A DNA stretch of 64,000 nucleotides from Hoyosella subflava DQS3-9A1. Lineage in GTDB: Bacteria; Actinomycetota; Actinomycetes; Mycobacteriales; Mycobacteriaceae. The notes under the pieces were generated by a model. The model worked only from the letters and a program-made list of their open reading frames with translations, ran no database searches and was not told the DNA's origin. Location of the stretch: positions 2,542,001 through 2,606,000 of the forward strand of contig NC_015564.1 of NCBI RefSeq assembly GCF_000214175.1, in the 5' to 3' direction. Below are positions 7,700 through 16,241 of this stretch, piece by piece; the first letter of the stretch is position 1, and every line of letters begins with the position of its first letter. The position numbers were made by a program, and so were the translations under genes.

Positions 7700-9700
7700 A
7701 TGCCTGACTACACCTACGTGGTCTACCGTCCCATCGTCACACGACTTCTCTCGGCCACACTAGCTCGCAAGCTCACGGTGAATGCAGTGAGCTTTCAGGG
7801 TAATTTCGTCTGGGGGCGAAGGCTTTTCGAGTTCATGGCGTCAGCTCGGCCGTCTCCAGGTGTCGCGCGGACCGTGATGGGTCTGCGGTTCGCTTCGCCC
7901 GCAGGTGTCGGCCCCCATGTGGACCTCGACGGCAGCGGCCTCCGTATGTGGCGTCACCTTGGTGCAGGCTTCACCGTGGTCGGCCCGGTGTCGAGTGAAC
8001 AACGCCCCAAGGGTGCCTCCTCAACCCGGATGATGCATTCGCTGTGCGGGATCCTGACCAGCGTCGCAGATGCCGCATACGTGGACGACGTTATTCCCCA
8101 ACTCGAAGACGGGCTATCGCGAAACGGGCCAGTTTTCGTTTCGGCCACCGGGCCCGATGTCACCGCCGTACTGGCGAAACTCGGTTCTCGGGCAGATGCC
8201 TACATCGTCCCGAACGCCGATTCGCGAGAGATCTTGGCTGACTGGGCCACTGTGACGGATCGACCGGTTTTGGTACGGCTGCCGGTAGACCTGTCGCCCG
8301 ATGAAGCTTTACGCCTAGGTGAACATGCGCTCGCCGCTGGTTGCGCTGGGCTTGTTCTCAGCGGTGCGCGCACGCATCTGCTCCCCGGGGGCATCGAGCA
8401 CGGCCCGTTCTTACGTGAGCGCGCCGCAGCGCTCACTCGATTGTTGCGCAGCCATTTTGGGAAAAACTTGGCAGTAGTGGCTGGGCCCGGGATCATGACA
8501 CCCGATGACGCCAGGGCCGCCCTCAAGAACGGTGCAGACTTACTGGCACTTTTTGAAGGTCTGATCTTCGCCGGGCCAGGGCTGCCCCGTCGCATCAACA
8601 CCGCTATTCGTGCTTCCCGCACGCCGCAATCAGTCGTGCTTCCCGCGCCGCCACCCGCAGATGTGTCCCGGGGCCCGCACCGTCCCGCATTGGCCGGCCT
8701 TGGAATCGTTGCCGGACTGCTGACACTTGTCGGGCTGGCAGGCTTGTTGTCGAGCCTGACCGCACCACGTCGATGGCTAGCGAGTGAACTTGGGGCAGCC
8801 AATATTTCAGCCGCTGCAGTGGAGAAGGCTGATGGACCGCTGGCGGCATTCATCGTTCATAACCGCGTGAATCTTGCGGGGGCAATGGTCTGCCTGGGAC
8901 TCCTCTGGGCATGGCTTGCGCTAAGCCCCCTGCGTGAGGGGAAACCGTGGGCGTGGTGGACGCTGCTTCTCTCGGGATCCGCCGCCACTGCAGGTCTCCT
9001 GAGCGCACACTTGGCTACGCTTCCACAGCGCACTGACAAGACGGCAGCAATAGTGGCAGCCTCGATCCTCTTCTTTGTGTCATTGATTCTGTGCTTCAGG
9101 AGTCTGCCTAAGGAACAGCGCGGGATTGGCACGCTCGCGAAGCCAGGAGCGACTGCCTGGCTATGGAGCCCGGCAGGCCGCGGGCGCGCACTCCTTGCCC
9201 TTTCGGGGCTTGGACTCGTGGTCGGGGGGTTGCTGATTACCACGGTCGGACATAGTGCTGTACTCGTCCCCCAGGATGTGAAATACCTGGGGGTGCGAGC
9301 TGAGGATCTGAGCCTGGTAAGCGACCAACTCAGCGCTTTCATTGCCGCCGATCGGCTTGCGTTTGGAGCGATGCTGCTCGCCGCCGGTATCGCGGTACTG
9401 CCCACGGTGTGGTGCGGGTTGCGGCCAGGAGCGCGGTCGCTGGCCGTCGCTGTCGGCGCCGCCTTGGCGGCAGCGCTCGTGCCCGCAATCGGCATTCACC
9501 CCGTCATCGGCTATAACGATTTTGGGCACCTCGCGCCCTTTATCGCGATCGGGCTTTATGCCCTCGCGGGGCTTGCATTGTTGTGGCGGCCACTTTCAGC
9601 GGCCGCCCGTCCGGACCGTTTCCCTGATCTGTGGGTTGATCCTGACGCTGCGCCTACCTACCGTATGACACCGACTCCACGCGACGCGCTCATGAACTGA
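7700..9700 (+). CDS. Divergent dihydroorotate-dehydrogenase barrel fused to polytopic membrane domain
   Basis: A 666-residue two-part protein. Residues 1-305 follow the class 2 dihydroorotate dehydrogenase pattern: FVWGRRLFEFMA near the start, FASPAGVG, GFTVVGPVSSEQRP, STRMMHS, VLVRLPVDLSPDE, then VVAGPGIMTPDDARAALKNGADLLALFEGLIF GP-type FMN phosphate loop. Yet the usual GFDKN and NRMGF asparagine motifs and the catalytic-serine region look altered, so pyrimidine synthesis is doubtful. Residues about 325-635 contain roughly eight hydrophobic segments separated by short loops, ending in a polar tail. The start is the ATG at 7700. It stands alone between the glycosylase and the trehalose operon. 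It may be an FMN-binding or catalytically dead barrel tethered to a membrane module; function unknown. Confidence 0.75.
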   Translation: MPDYTYVVYRPIVTRLLSATLARKLTVNAVSFQGNFVWGRRLFEFMASARPSPGVARTVMGLRFASPAGVGPHVDLDGSGLRMWRHLGAGFTVVGPVSSEQRPKGASSTRMMHSLCGILTSVADAAYVDDVIPQLEDGLSRNGPVFVSATGPDVTAVLAKLGSRADAYIVPNADSREILADWATVTDRPVLVRLPVDLSPDEALRLGEHALAAGCAGLVLSGARTHLLPGGIEHGPFLRERAAALTRLLRSHFGKNLAVVAGPGIMTPDDARAALKNGADLLALFEGLIFAGPGLPRRINTAIRASRTPQSVVLPAPPPADVSRGPHRPALAGLGIVAGLLTLVGLAGLLSSLTAPRRWLASELGAANISAAAVEKADGPLAAFIVHNRVNLAGAMVCLGLLWAWLALSPLREGKPWAWWTLLLSGSAATAGLLSAHLATLPQRTDKTAAIVAASILFFVSLILCFRSLPKEQRGIGTLAKPGATAWLWSPAGRGRALLALSGLGLVVGGLLITTVGHSAVLVPQDVKYLGVRAEDLSLVSDQLSAFIAADRLAFGAMLLAAGIAVLPTVWCGLRPGARSLAVAVGAALAAALVPAIGIHPVIGYNDFGHLAPFIAIGLYALAGLALLWRPLSAAARPDRFPDLWVDPDAAPTYRMTPTPRDALMN

Positions 9701-9828
9701 ATTAGACGGCGGCACAAGAACTGTAAACCCTTTCAAGGGACAGCCGCGATATACCGCGTCAAGATCATAACGATCCGGTAACAGGTGCGATAAAGCGCTA
9801 TTTAACTACGGGAGCCGAGGAGCACCGT

Positions 9829-9844
9829 TGTGATGTACATCACC
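9829..9844. promoter_or_regulatory. CRP/GlxR-like operator upstream of lpqY
   Basis: TGTGATGTACATCACC matches the actinobacterial CRP/GlxR consensus TGTGANNTANNTCACA in all but the last base, and its core GTGATGTACATCAC is a perfect palindrome. It lies 32 bases upstream of the lpqY start, so cAMP-receptor-protein control of the sugar importer is likely, as repressor or as activator depending on the unmapped promoter. Confidence 0.65.
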
Positions 9845-9875
9845 CGATAGTGGACTTAACTCCTAGGAGCGAAGC

Positions 9876-11171
9876 ATGGAGCAATCGTTCCAGCGTGTGC
9901 GCTCGCACAGGTGGAAACAAACCACCGCCGCGGCAGCGGTGGGGGCGTTGGCCTTTGGTTTGGTGTCGTGTGCGTCTGATGACACGGTGGTTGTCAATGT
10001 GTATGGGGGGACGGCTGCTGCTGGGTTTGACCGGATCATCGCGTCGTGTAATGAGGCGGCGGAGGGCCGGTACCGGATTCAGGGGAATTTGTTGCCTGCG
10101 GATGCGGATAGTCAGCGTGAGCAGTTTGTGCGGCGGCTTGCGTCGCGGGATTCGGGTATGGATTTGCTGGGGATGGATGTGACGTGGACGGCGGAGTTCG
10201 CGGAGGCGGGCTGGATTCGTGAGCTCACTGCGGAGCAGGCGGAGCTGGCGACCGCGGATATTCTGCAGCCCCCGATTGATACCGCGACGTGGCAGGACCG
10301 GTTGTATGGGATTCCGAAGCACACGAATGTGCAGTTGTTGTGGTATCGGCCGTCGCTGACCCCGCAGCCGCCGCGGACGTGGGATGAGATGCTGGAGATG
10401 GCCGCTGAGCTGCGTGATCGTGGTGAGATTTACCAGATCGGGTTTACCGGGGCGCGGTATGAGGGGTATGTGGTGGGGTTCAACACGCTGCTGAACTCGT
10501 TTGGTGGTGATCTGGTGAACGAGGACAGCACCGAAGCCACGATTGATGAGAACACGTTGCAGGCGCTGGAGTTGATGAGCCGGTTCGCGACGTCGGGGCT
10601 GGCGAGCGCGTCACTGTCGAATGCGCAGGAGCCGGAGGTGTTCGCGGAGTTCCAGCAGGGCCGCTCAGCGTTCAGCCTGAACTGGCCGTATGTGCTCAGC
10701 GCGATGCGCGCGGCGGCGGAAACGGACGCGCAGAGCCGGTCGGTGTATGAGGATATGGCGTTCGCGCAGTATCCCGAGGTGGTGCCCGGGGAACCGGCGC
10801 GGGTCACGCTCGGCGGGATGAATTACGCGATCAGCACGTTCAGTGAGCATCCGGAGGAGGCGTTCGACGCGGCGATGTGTCTGCGCAGCCCGGAGCATCA
10901 GTTGTGGGCGGCGCTGGATGCGGGGGATGTGCCCGCGAACGTCACCGTGTATGACGATCCGGAGTTCCAGGACGCGTATCCGATGTACGAGATCCTGCTC
11001 GAGCAGCTCGAGATCGCGGTACCGCGCCCGAAGACACCGTTTTACCAGAACATTTCCACGATCGTGTCGTCCACGTTGTCGCCGCCTGCGGCGATCGATC
11101 CTGAGGCGACAGCCGATGAATTGCGGGATCGCATTCAGGACACCCTCGAAGGAAGGGGCATCCTGCCATGA
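9876..11171 (+). CDS. lpqY: Trehalose ABC transporter substrate-binding lipoprotein
   Basis: Extracytoplasmic sugar-binding lipoprotein of 431 residues that delivers trehalose to SugABC; in mycobacteria this recycles trehalose released during mycolic acid transfer. The N-terminus has a basic stretch, a hydrophobic segment and the lipobox LVSC (cysteine at about residue 30). The mature part shows the family 1 binding-protein pattern: QREQFVRRLASRDSGMDLLGMDVTWTAEFAE, LYGIPKHTNVQLLWYRP, and GGMNYAIS. The start at 9876 has the ribosome binding site TAGGAG. It overlaps sugA as ATGA. Codon use is strikingly rich in G- and T-ending codons, unlike the rest of the operon. Maltose-type specificity is the alternative, but the gene order matches lpqY-sugABC. 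Confidence 0.9.
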   Translation: MEQSFQRVRSHRWKQTTAAAAVGALAFGLVSCASDDTVVVNVYGGTAAAGFDRIIASCNEAAEGRYRIQGNLLPADADSQREQFVRRLASRDSGMDLLGMDVTWTAEFAEAGWIRELTAEQAELATADILQPPIDTATWQDRLYGIPKHTNVQLLWYRPSLTPQPPRTWDEMLEMAAELRDRGEIYQIGFTGARYEGYVVGFNTLLNSFGGDLVNEDSTEATIDENTLQALELMSRFATSGLASASLSNAQEPEVFAEFQQGRSAFSLNWPYVLSAMRAAAETDAQSRSVYEDMAFAQYPEVVPGEPARVTLGGMNYAISTFSEHPEEAFDAAMCLRSPEHQLWAALDAGDVPANVTVYDDPEFQDAYPMYEILLEQLEIAVPRPKTPFYQNISTIVSSTLSPPAAIDPEATADELRDRIQDTLEGRGILP

Positions 11172-12106
11172 CCACTAGCTCCGCTGGCCCGGCCGCGCTC
11201 GGCGCGGACGCGGGCACCGCGATCGCGAAACAGCGTCACAGCGAAGGCAAACGCGCCGAACGGCGTCTCGGTCTGCTGCTGTGCGCGCCTGCGATCATCG
11301 TGATGCTCGCGGTCGCGGCGTACCCGCTCATCTACGCGGTGTGGCTGTCGTTTTTCCGCGCGGATCTGCGTACCCCCGACGATCAGGAATTCATCGGGCT
11401 CGGTAACTACATCACCGTGCTGTCGAGCCCGATCTGGTGGAACGCGTTCGGGGTGACGATGTTCATCACCGTGATCGGCACGTTCTTCCAGCTCGTGCTG
11501 GGCATGCTCCTCGCGATCGTCATGCACCGCACCATCATCGGCCGCGGCCTGGTCCGCACCTCCGCGCTGGTGCCCTACGCGATCGTGACCGTGGTGGCCG
11601 CGTTCTCGTGGCGCTTCGCGTGGACCCAGAACCTGGGCTGGCTGGCCGGGGAATCGGCACCGCTGACCGACCGGTGGTCCTCGCTATGGATCATCATCCT
11701 GTCCGAGGTGTGGAAAACCGTCCCGTTCATGGCGCTGCTGCTCATGGCCGGACTCGCGCTCGTGCCCGAAGACCTGCTCAAAGCCGCCTCCATGGACGGC
11801 GCGAACGCATGGCAGCGGTTCTGGCGGGTCACCGTCCCCATCATCAAACCCGCCATCCTGGTCGCGCTGCTGTTCCGCACCCTGGACTCGTTCCGCATCT
11901 TCGACAACATCTTCGTACTCACCAGCGGCGCCAACGACACCGCATCGGTGTCCATCCTCGCGTACAACAACCTCATACGCGGACTCAACCTCGGCATCGG
12001 CTCCACCATGTCGGTGCTGATCTTCATCAGCATCGCGATAATCGCGTTCATATACATCAAGCTCTTCGGGGCCGCAGCACCAGGCGCAGGAGACGATCGC
12101 AGATGA
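11168..12106 (+). CDS. sugA: Trehalose ABC transporter permease SugA
   Basis: Inner-membrane permease of the MalF type, 312 residues, with six predicted membrane segments beginning at [21 protein letters not shown]-like sequence near residue 37. The cytoplasmic EAA loop that docks onto the ATPase is visible as [24 protein letters not shown] (about residues 199-222). The ATG overlaps the lpqY stop (ATGA), and the stop overlaps sugB (ATGA), so translation is coupled through three genes. It pairs with SugB to form the trehalose channel. Codons shift here from G/T-ending to C-ending. Confidence 0.92.
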   Translation: MTTSSAGPAALGADAGTAIAKQRHSEGKRAERRLGLLLCAPAIIVMLAVAAYPLIYAVWLSFFRADLRTPDDQEFIGLGNYITVLSSPIWWNAFGVTMFITVIGTFFQLVLGMLLAIVMHRTIIGRGLVRTSALVPYAIVTVVAAFSWRFAWTQNLGWLAGESAPLTDRWSSLWIIILSEVWKTVPFMALLLMAGLALVPEDLLKAASMDGANAWQRFWRVTVPIIKPAILVALLFRTLDSFRIFDNIFVLTSGANDTASVSILAYNNLIRGLNLGIGSTMSVLIFISIAIIAFIYIKLFGAAAPGAGDDRR

Positions 12107-12942
12107 GCTACCAGCAAGAAACCACCCAGCGCAAAGCCATGTGGGCCGGCGTCAACGTCCTCGTCCTGCTCTATGCGTTCATCCCCGTCATCTGGATCGT
12201 GTCACTGTCCTTCAAAGACGCCGGCACCCTCAACGACGGCAACTTCCTGCCCCGCTCCCCCTCCGCGGAGTCCTACCAGCAGATCTTCACCGACTACGAA
12301 TTCATCCGCGCACTGATCAACTCCATCGGCATCTGCGTGATCTCCACCTTCATCGCCCTGGTCTTCGGCACCATGGCCGCCTACGCCATCGCCCGACTGG
12401 ACTTCCCCGGCAAAAAAACCATCGTCGCGGTGTCCCTGCTCATCGCGATGTTCCCCCAGATCGCGCTCGTCACCCCCCTGTTCCAGATCCAGACCGCCAT
12501 CGGCACCTTCGACACCTGGCTCGGCCTGATCATCCCCTACGTCACCTTCGCGCTGCCGCTAGCGATCTACACCCTGTCCGCGTTCTTCCGCGAAATCCCC
12601 TGGGAACTCGAAAAAGCCGCCAAAATGGACGGCGCCACCCCCTACCAGGCATTCCGCAAAGTCATCACCCCCCTCGCCATGCCCGGCGTGTTCACCACCG
12701 CGATCCTCGTGTTCATCGCCTGCTGGAACGACTTCCTCTTCGCGATCTCCTTCACCACCACCAGCGCGTCACGCACCGTGCCCGCCGCACTCTCGTACTT
12801 CACCGGCGCCACCACCTACGAACGCCCCACCGCCGCCATCGCCGCCGCCGCGGTCATCATCACCATCCCCATCGTCATCTTCGTCCTCTTCTTCCAGCGC
12901 CGCATCGTCGCTGGCCTGACCTCCGGCGCCGTCAAAGGCTAA
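12103..12942 (+). CDS. sugB: Trehalose ABC transporter permease SugB
   Basis: MalG-type permease of 279 residues with six membrane segments; the first is [20 protein letters not shown]. The EAA loop reads [27 protein letters not shown] (about residues 169-195). The start at 12103 overlaps the sugA stop by four bases (ATGA). The same frame is open much further upstream, but only because of base composition, and that part is not SugB. It works with SugA, SugC and LpqY. A 52-base gap separates it from sugC. Confidence 0.92.
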   Translation: MSYQQETTQRKAMWAGVNVLVLLYAFIPVIWIVSLSFKDAGTLNDGNFLPRSPSAESYQQIFTDYEFIRALINSIGICVISTFIALVFGTMAAYAIARLDFPGKKTIVAVSLLIAMFPQIALVTPLFQIQTAIGTFDTWLGLIIPYVTFALPLAIYTLSAFFREIPWELEKAAKMDGATPYQAFRKVITPLAMPGVFTTAILVFIACWNDFLFAISFTTTSASRTVPAALSYFTGATTYERPTAAIAAAAVIITIPIVIFVLFFQRRIVAGLTSGAVKG

Positions 12943-12994
12943 ACACCCCGCCCCCGGCACCGCCACCGCACCACACACAGCGAAGGAGCCCCCC

Positions 12995-14158
12995 GTGGCC
13001 GAGATCGTCCTAGACCACATCATCAAGCGCTACCCCGACGGGGCACTCGCAGTCGACGACTTCAACCTCCACATCGCCGACGGCGAATTCATCATCCTCG
13101 TCGGCCCCTCCGGCTGCGGCAAATCCACCACCCTCAACATGGTCGCCGGACTCGAAGACATCACCGAAGGCGAACTCCGCATCGACGGCGACATCGTCAA
13201 CAACAAAGCACCCAAAGACCGCGACATCGCCATGGTCTTCCAGTCCTACGCCCTCTACCCCCACATGACCGTCGCCGAGAACATCGCCTTCCCCCTCGTC
13301 CTCGCCGGCGTCGACAAAACCACCATCAAACAAAAAGTCGACGACGTCGCCACCATGCTCGAACTCACCCAGCACCTCGACCGCAAACCCTCAAACCTCT
13401 CCGGCGGCCAGCGCCAGCGCGTCGCCATGGGACGCGCCATCGTCCGCAAACCCAAAGCCTTCCTCATGGACGAACCACTGTCCAACCTCGACGCGAAACT
13501 CCGCGTCCAAATGCGCACCCAAGTCGCCCAAATCCAGAAAACACTCGGCACCACCACCCTCTACGTCACCCACGACCAAACCGAAGCCATGACCCTCGGC
13601 GACCGCGTCGTCGTCATGCGCGGCGGCATCGTCCAGCAAGTCGGCTCCCCCACCCAGCTCTACCACCACCCCGCCAACCTCTTCGTCGCCGGATTCATCG
13701 GCAGCCCCTCCATGAACTTCCTCCCCGCCACCATCGAAAACAACACACTCAAAAGCAACCTCGGCACCATCGAAATGCCCGACCGCATCCGCCGCACCCT
13801 CGAAACCACCGGCACCAACCGCAACGTCATCATCGGCGCCCGCCCCGAACACTTCGAAGACGCCACCCTCACCGGCAACACCCCCGGCCACACATTCACC
13901 ACCACCATCGACCTCGTCGAATCCATGGGCTCCGACATTTACGCCTACTTCCGCGTCCACGGCGAAACCGCCCACTCCCGCGACCTCGACGACCTCGCCC
14001 GCGACATGGGACAAGACATGGAACTCGGCACCCAAATCACCGCCCGCCTCGACGCCGCCTCACAAGTCCAAACCGGAAAAAAAGCACAACTCTGGCTCAA
14101 CCCCGAAAAAATCCACATCTTCGACACAGAAACAGGCAAAAACCTCACCGAAGAATAA
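12995..14158 (+). CDS. sugC: Trehalose ABC transporter ATPase SugC
   Basis: MsmK/UgpC-type ATPase, 387 residues, that powers SugAB. Motifs in order: Walker A GPSGCGKST (about residue 38), Q-loop MVFQSYALYPHMTV, signature LSGGQRQRVAMGRA (about 136), Walker B FLMDEPLSNLDAKLR, and the switch histidine in YVTHDQTEAM. The C-terminal part is a MOBE/TOBE regulatory domain containing IGARPEHF. The start is a GTG at 12995 behind GAAGGAG. Its codons end almost only in C or A (Lys is nearly always AAA), the opposite skew from lpqY in the same operon. In some actinobacteria one such ATPase serves several sugar importers. Confidence 0.93.
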   Translation: MAEIVLDHIIKRYPDGALAVDDFNLHIADGEFIILVGPSGCGKSTTLNMVAGLEDITEGELRIDGDIVNNKAPKDRDIAMVFQSYALYPHMTVAENIAFPLVLAGVDKTTIKQKVDDVATMLELTQHLDRKPSNLSGGQRQRVAMGRAIVRKPKAFLMDEPLSNLDAKLRVQMRTQVAQIQKTLGTTTLYVTHDQTEAMTLGDRVVVMRGGIVQQVGSPTQLYHHPANLFVAGFIGSPSMNFLPATIENNTLKSNLGTIEMPDRIRRTLETTGTNRNVIIGARPEHFEDATLTGNTPGHTFTTTIDLVESMGSDIYAYFRVHGETAHSRDLDDLARDMGQDMELGTQITARLDAASQVQTGKKAQLWLNPEKIHIFDTETGKNLTEE

Positions 14159-14193
14159 CCCCGGCGACTTCACCCACATCCCCTACTGCCCAC

Positions 14194-14228
14194 CTCTGAG
14201 CGACACCAATCGTTAGTGTCGCTCAGAG
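14194..14228. terminator. Perfect hairpin after sugC
   Basis: CTCTGAGCGACAC (14194-14206) and its exact complement GTGTCGCTCAGAG (14216-14228) flank a 9-base loop. It lies 36 bases after the sugC stop, between convergent genes. There is no clear U-run, as is common for GC-rich actinobacterial terminators, and it could stop transcription from both sides. Confidence 0.7.
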
Positions 14229-14334
14229 AAGGGCCAACAATAAGCCGCATCGCCCCGAAGCACCCCAAGGTGAGCCCCTGGCCCTAGGGGACCTTGCCGT
14301 TCAGTTATGCACACTGCCATGGTTGGCTTCGTGC

Positions 14335-15024
14335 TCACCCCGACAACACAGTGCGGGATTCTGTGGAGATCGTGGAGGCGGGTTCGATTTCCATGATCTT
14401 CCACGGAACCACATTGCGGATGGTTGTTCGTCCGACCTGCCGATCGGGCCGCGCAACCCCGTAGGGATGAATATGGCCATGCAAATGCCAGCGCGGCTGC
14501 AATTCAGCGAGCACGCGATGCAACGCATGAACCCCTACGTGTGGCCGGTCCTGTTCGTCCCCGAGCCCGAATGGCGGTGCGTGCGTGAGCAGAATGTCGA
14601 GACCGGCGTCCCTGCCAAAAGCGCGCCGTGCCTTGCGCACGAGCCGCCGCCCTTTCCATGCGTACTGTCGCTGTGAGTACTGATTCGGGCCGGGGCGGTA
14701 GCGTACACATCCACCAAGCCCGGCGATGCGCAATCCAGCAACCTCCACCACCGTCCCGTCCACGTTGATGCCACCATATGGCTGCGCCGAGCTACACGGC
14801 ATACCATCGCGCAGACATAGACCCGAACGATCCTTCTTCTCTACTTCGGGATCGTGATTACCCGGGACAAAAACGAGCGGGACATTAAGTGATGATTCAA
14901 GAAAATCGAGATAATCCCACGGCAAGTCCCCTGCAGCGATGATCAAATCAGGCTTGATTGTGTGGACACTTGGACTATACAAACTTGGAACTATTTCATC
15001 TGCAACGACTAATATCCTTACCAT
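14335..15024 (-). CDS. Calcineurin-like metallophosphoesterase, first metal motif altered
   Basis: Phosphoesterase-fold protein of 229 residues. Metal-site motifs are AAGDLPWDYL (GD), PGNHDPEV (GNHD), LTHAPP and LHGHIHPY (GHxH). The first motif, normally DxH, reads VVADEI, so one histidine ligand is missing; related actinobacterial proteins may share this, but a reduced or different metal centre is possible. I start at the ATG at 15024 (MVRILVVAD); a longer frame from 15087 adds 21 residues unlike the family. It is convergent with sugC and downstream of the ParB-like gene on the same strand. Substrate unknown. Confidence 0.78.
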   Translation of the reverse strand: MVRILVVADEIVPSLYSPSVHTIKPDLIIAAGDLPWDYLDFLESSLNVPLVFVPGNHDPEVEKKDRSGLCLRDGMPCSSAQPYGGINVDGTVVEVAGLRIAGLGGCVRYRPGPNQYSQRQYAWKGRRLVRKARRAFGRDAGLDILLTHAPPFGLGDEQDRPHVGVHALHRVLAELQPRWHLHGHIHPYGVARPDRQVGRTTIRNVVPWKIMEIEPASTISTESRTVLSG

Positions 15025-15115
15025 ACGACTATGATACGGAATTCTGTGTCGCAGAACACAATCATCGGATGATATGACGTAGTCCATTCATGACCCACCC
15101 GTGCTGGTGAGGCGG

Positions 15116-16006
15116 CTAACTCCTGCGCCGGCGCTGCGCGCCGGGTGCCACTTTCGTCTTCCGGCCCATCGACTTCGCGACAAGTTCCCGCGCGACGTTC
15201 TCGTCCCAACGGTGCGACCGGATCATTCGATACCGCTCGTTCGTCAGCCACATATACAGTTCAGCGTCCGTTTTATCCATATGAACGCCGCAATCACGGC
15301 CCATTTCGACAATCTGCGTGTACTCCTCGTCAAACCACCGCTTCGCGATCGTCTGCCGGTCGAAAAACGCGTGCTGCTGCTGCATGTAGCGGAAACCCCA
15401 CGCCTCTACCGCTTCGGCTAGTTTCGGGTAGTCCCACGGGTCCGTCACTTTCACTTTGCCGCGATCCGGCTGGGCAAGTGGAACACGCTCGACGAACAAG
15501 CGGCGCAGGTCCTTTTTGACGATGTCACCGCGGCGGTGCACACCCTCAGGCGACAGCTTTGTCCGAATTTCCGTGACATACGCTTCTATGTTTTTCATGC
15601 CCACGGCACGCGCAATGGACACACGGTGGTGGCCGTCGACCACGAAGTACATGTTGCCGACCTGATAAACGTCGATTGGCGGGATCGCCTCCCCTCGACG
15701 CTGAGCAACGGCCAGGCGTTCCCACCGTTCCCGCGTCCGCGATGTGGTCGGACGGAATCTGTGGTCAAAGTCCCTCGTGCGATCAACTGACCCGACGATG
15801 TCGTCGACATCGATCACACGAAGACCGACCTGCCGCTCTTCACGTCGCCCAAGTGCCGACACCACCTCGTCGAAGGGCAAAATGCTGTTCACGTCGGCAG
15901 ACTGTCCCAGCATCCACTTGGAAAGCTTGGACAAGCTAGCGCGGCGTCGCTGCCGTGCGAAATCGAACTCTGCATCAGTTGCAGGGAAGCCGGTATCACG
16001 CGCCAT
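15116..16006 (-). CDS. ParB-like nuclease/CTPase-domain protein
   Basis: A 296-residue protein whose middle carries the ParB N-domain signature: IPPIDVYQVGNMYFVVDGHH followed by RVSIARAVG (about residues 111-140), the loop that binds CTP or acts in sulfiredoxin-like chemistry in this superfamily. The rest, including many Trp and Arg residues after 190, does not look like the ParB helix-turn-helix or dimerisation domain, and no ParA neighbour is present, so it is not a chromosome-segregation ParB. It is probably a stand-alone ParB/Srx-fold protein of unknown role. The start is the ATG at 16006, 235 bases from the divergent helR. Confidence 0.75.
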   Translation of the reverse strand: MARDTGFPATDAEFDFARQRRRASLSKLSKWMLGQSADVNSILPFDEVVSALGRREERQVGLRVIDVDDIVGSVDRTRDFDHRFRPTTSRTRERWERLAVAQRRGEAIPPIDVYQVGNMYFVVDGHHRVSIARAVGMKNIEAYVTEIRTKLSPEGVHRRGDIVKKDLRRLFVERVPLAQPDRGKVKVTDPWDYPKLAEAVEAWGFRYMQQQHAFFDRQTIAKRWFDEEYTQIVEMGRDCGVHMDKTDAELYMWLTNERYRMIRSHRWDENVARELVAKSMGRKTKVAPGAQRRRRS

Positions 16007-16194
16007 TTTCTTTAACTCTTACTCCATCAAAGTCGCTAAGACACATCCGACTTTACGTCGTCCGCTAGGTGAGATCTCGTGAACGTGATCCAACAAACTG
16101 AAGTGAAATGAAAGAACGCTCGGCACGCCTGAGGGAAATGGCGGAAACTCGCTGCCGCACCGAGGAACTCCCTGCCCCTTTCAATCTATAGCGG

Positions 16195-16222
16195 ACCCGG
16201 GGGCTTGCCGCAAGACCCGGGT
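16195..16222. promoter_or_regulatory. Rifamycin-associated element (RAE) upstream of helR
   Basis: GGGGCTTGCCGCAAGACCC (16200-16218) matches the described 19-bp RAE, GGGGCTTGCGGCAAGGCCC, at 17 of 19 positions. It is extended by ACCCGGG and CCCGGGT into a longer palindrome (16195-16222). RAEs precede rifamycin-inducible resistance genes in actinobacteria. It ends 19 bases before the preferred helR start. A TATAG-rich stretch (16187-16191) just upstream could be a -10 element, which would place the RAE around the transcription start. Confidence 0.85.
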
Positions 16223-16241
16223 GCGCGCGCAGAATCTCCCG

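Noticed and set aside
11437-12102. Long upstream extension of the SugB frame
   Set aside because: It overlaps sugA completely, and the true SugB start with ATGA overlap is at 12103. The open frame results from the biased base composition.
12141-13013. 290-codon frame of Arg, His and Pro over sugB
   Set aside because: Out-of-frame reading of C-rich DNA; composition of a typical spurious frame.
13391-14035. 214-codon minus-strand frame inside sugC, rich in Gly, Val, Asp and Glu
   Set aside because: Antisense of the C-rich sugC codons; low-complexity composition and no ribosome binding site.
15116-16006. Chromosome partition gene parB and nearby origin of replication
   Set aside because: No ParA, no parS-like repeats, no dnaA, dnaN or DnaA-box cluster; only the ParB/Srx-like fold is shared.
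16221-16241. GTG at 16221 as helR start
   Set aside because: It lies within the RAE palindrome and adds residues unlike HelR; the GTG at 16242 fits the family N-terminus.
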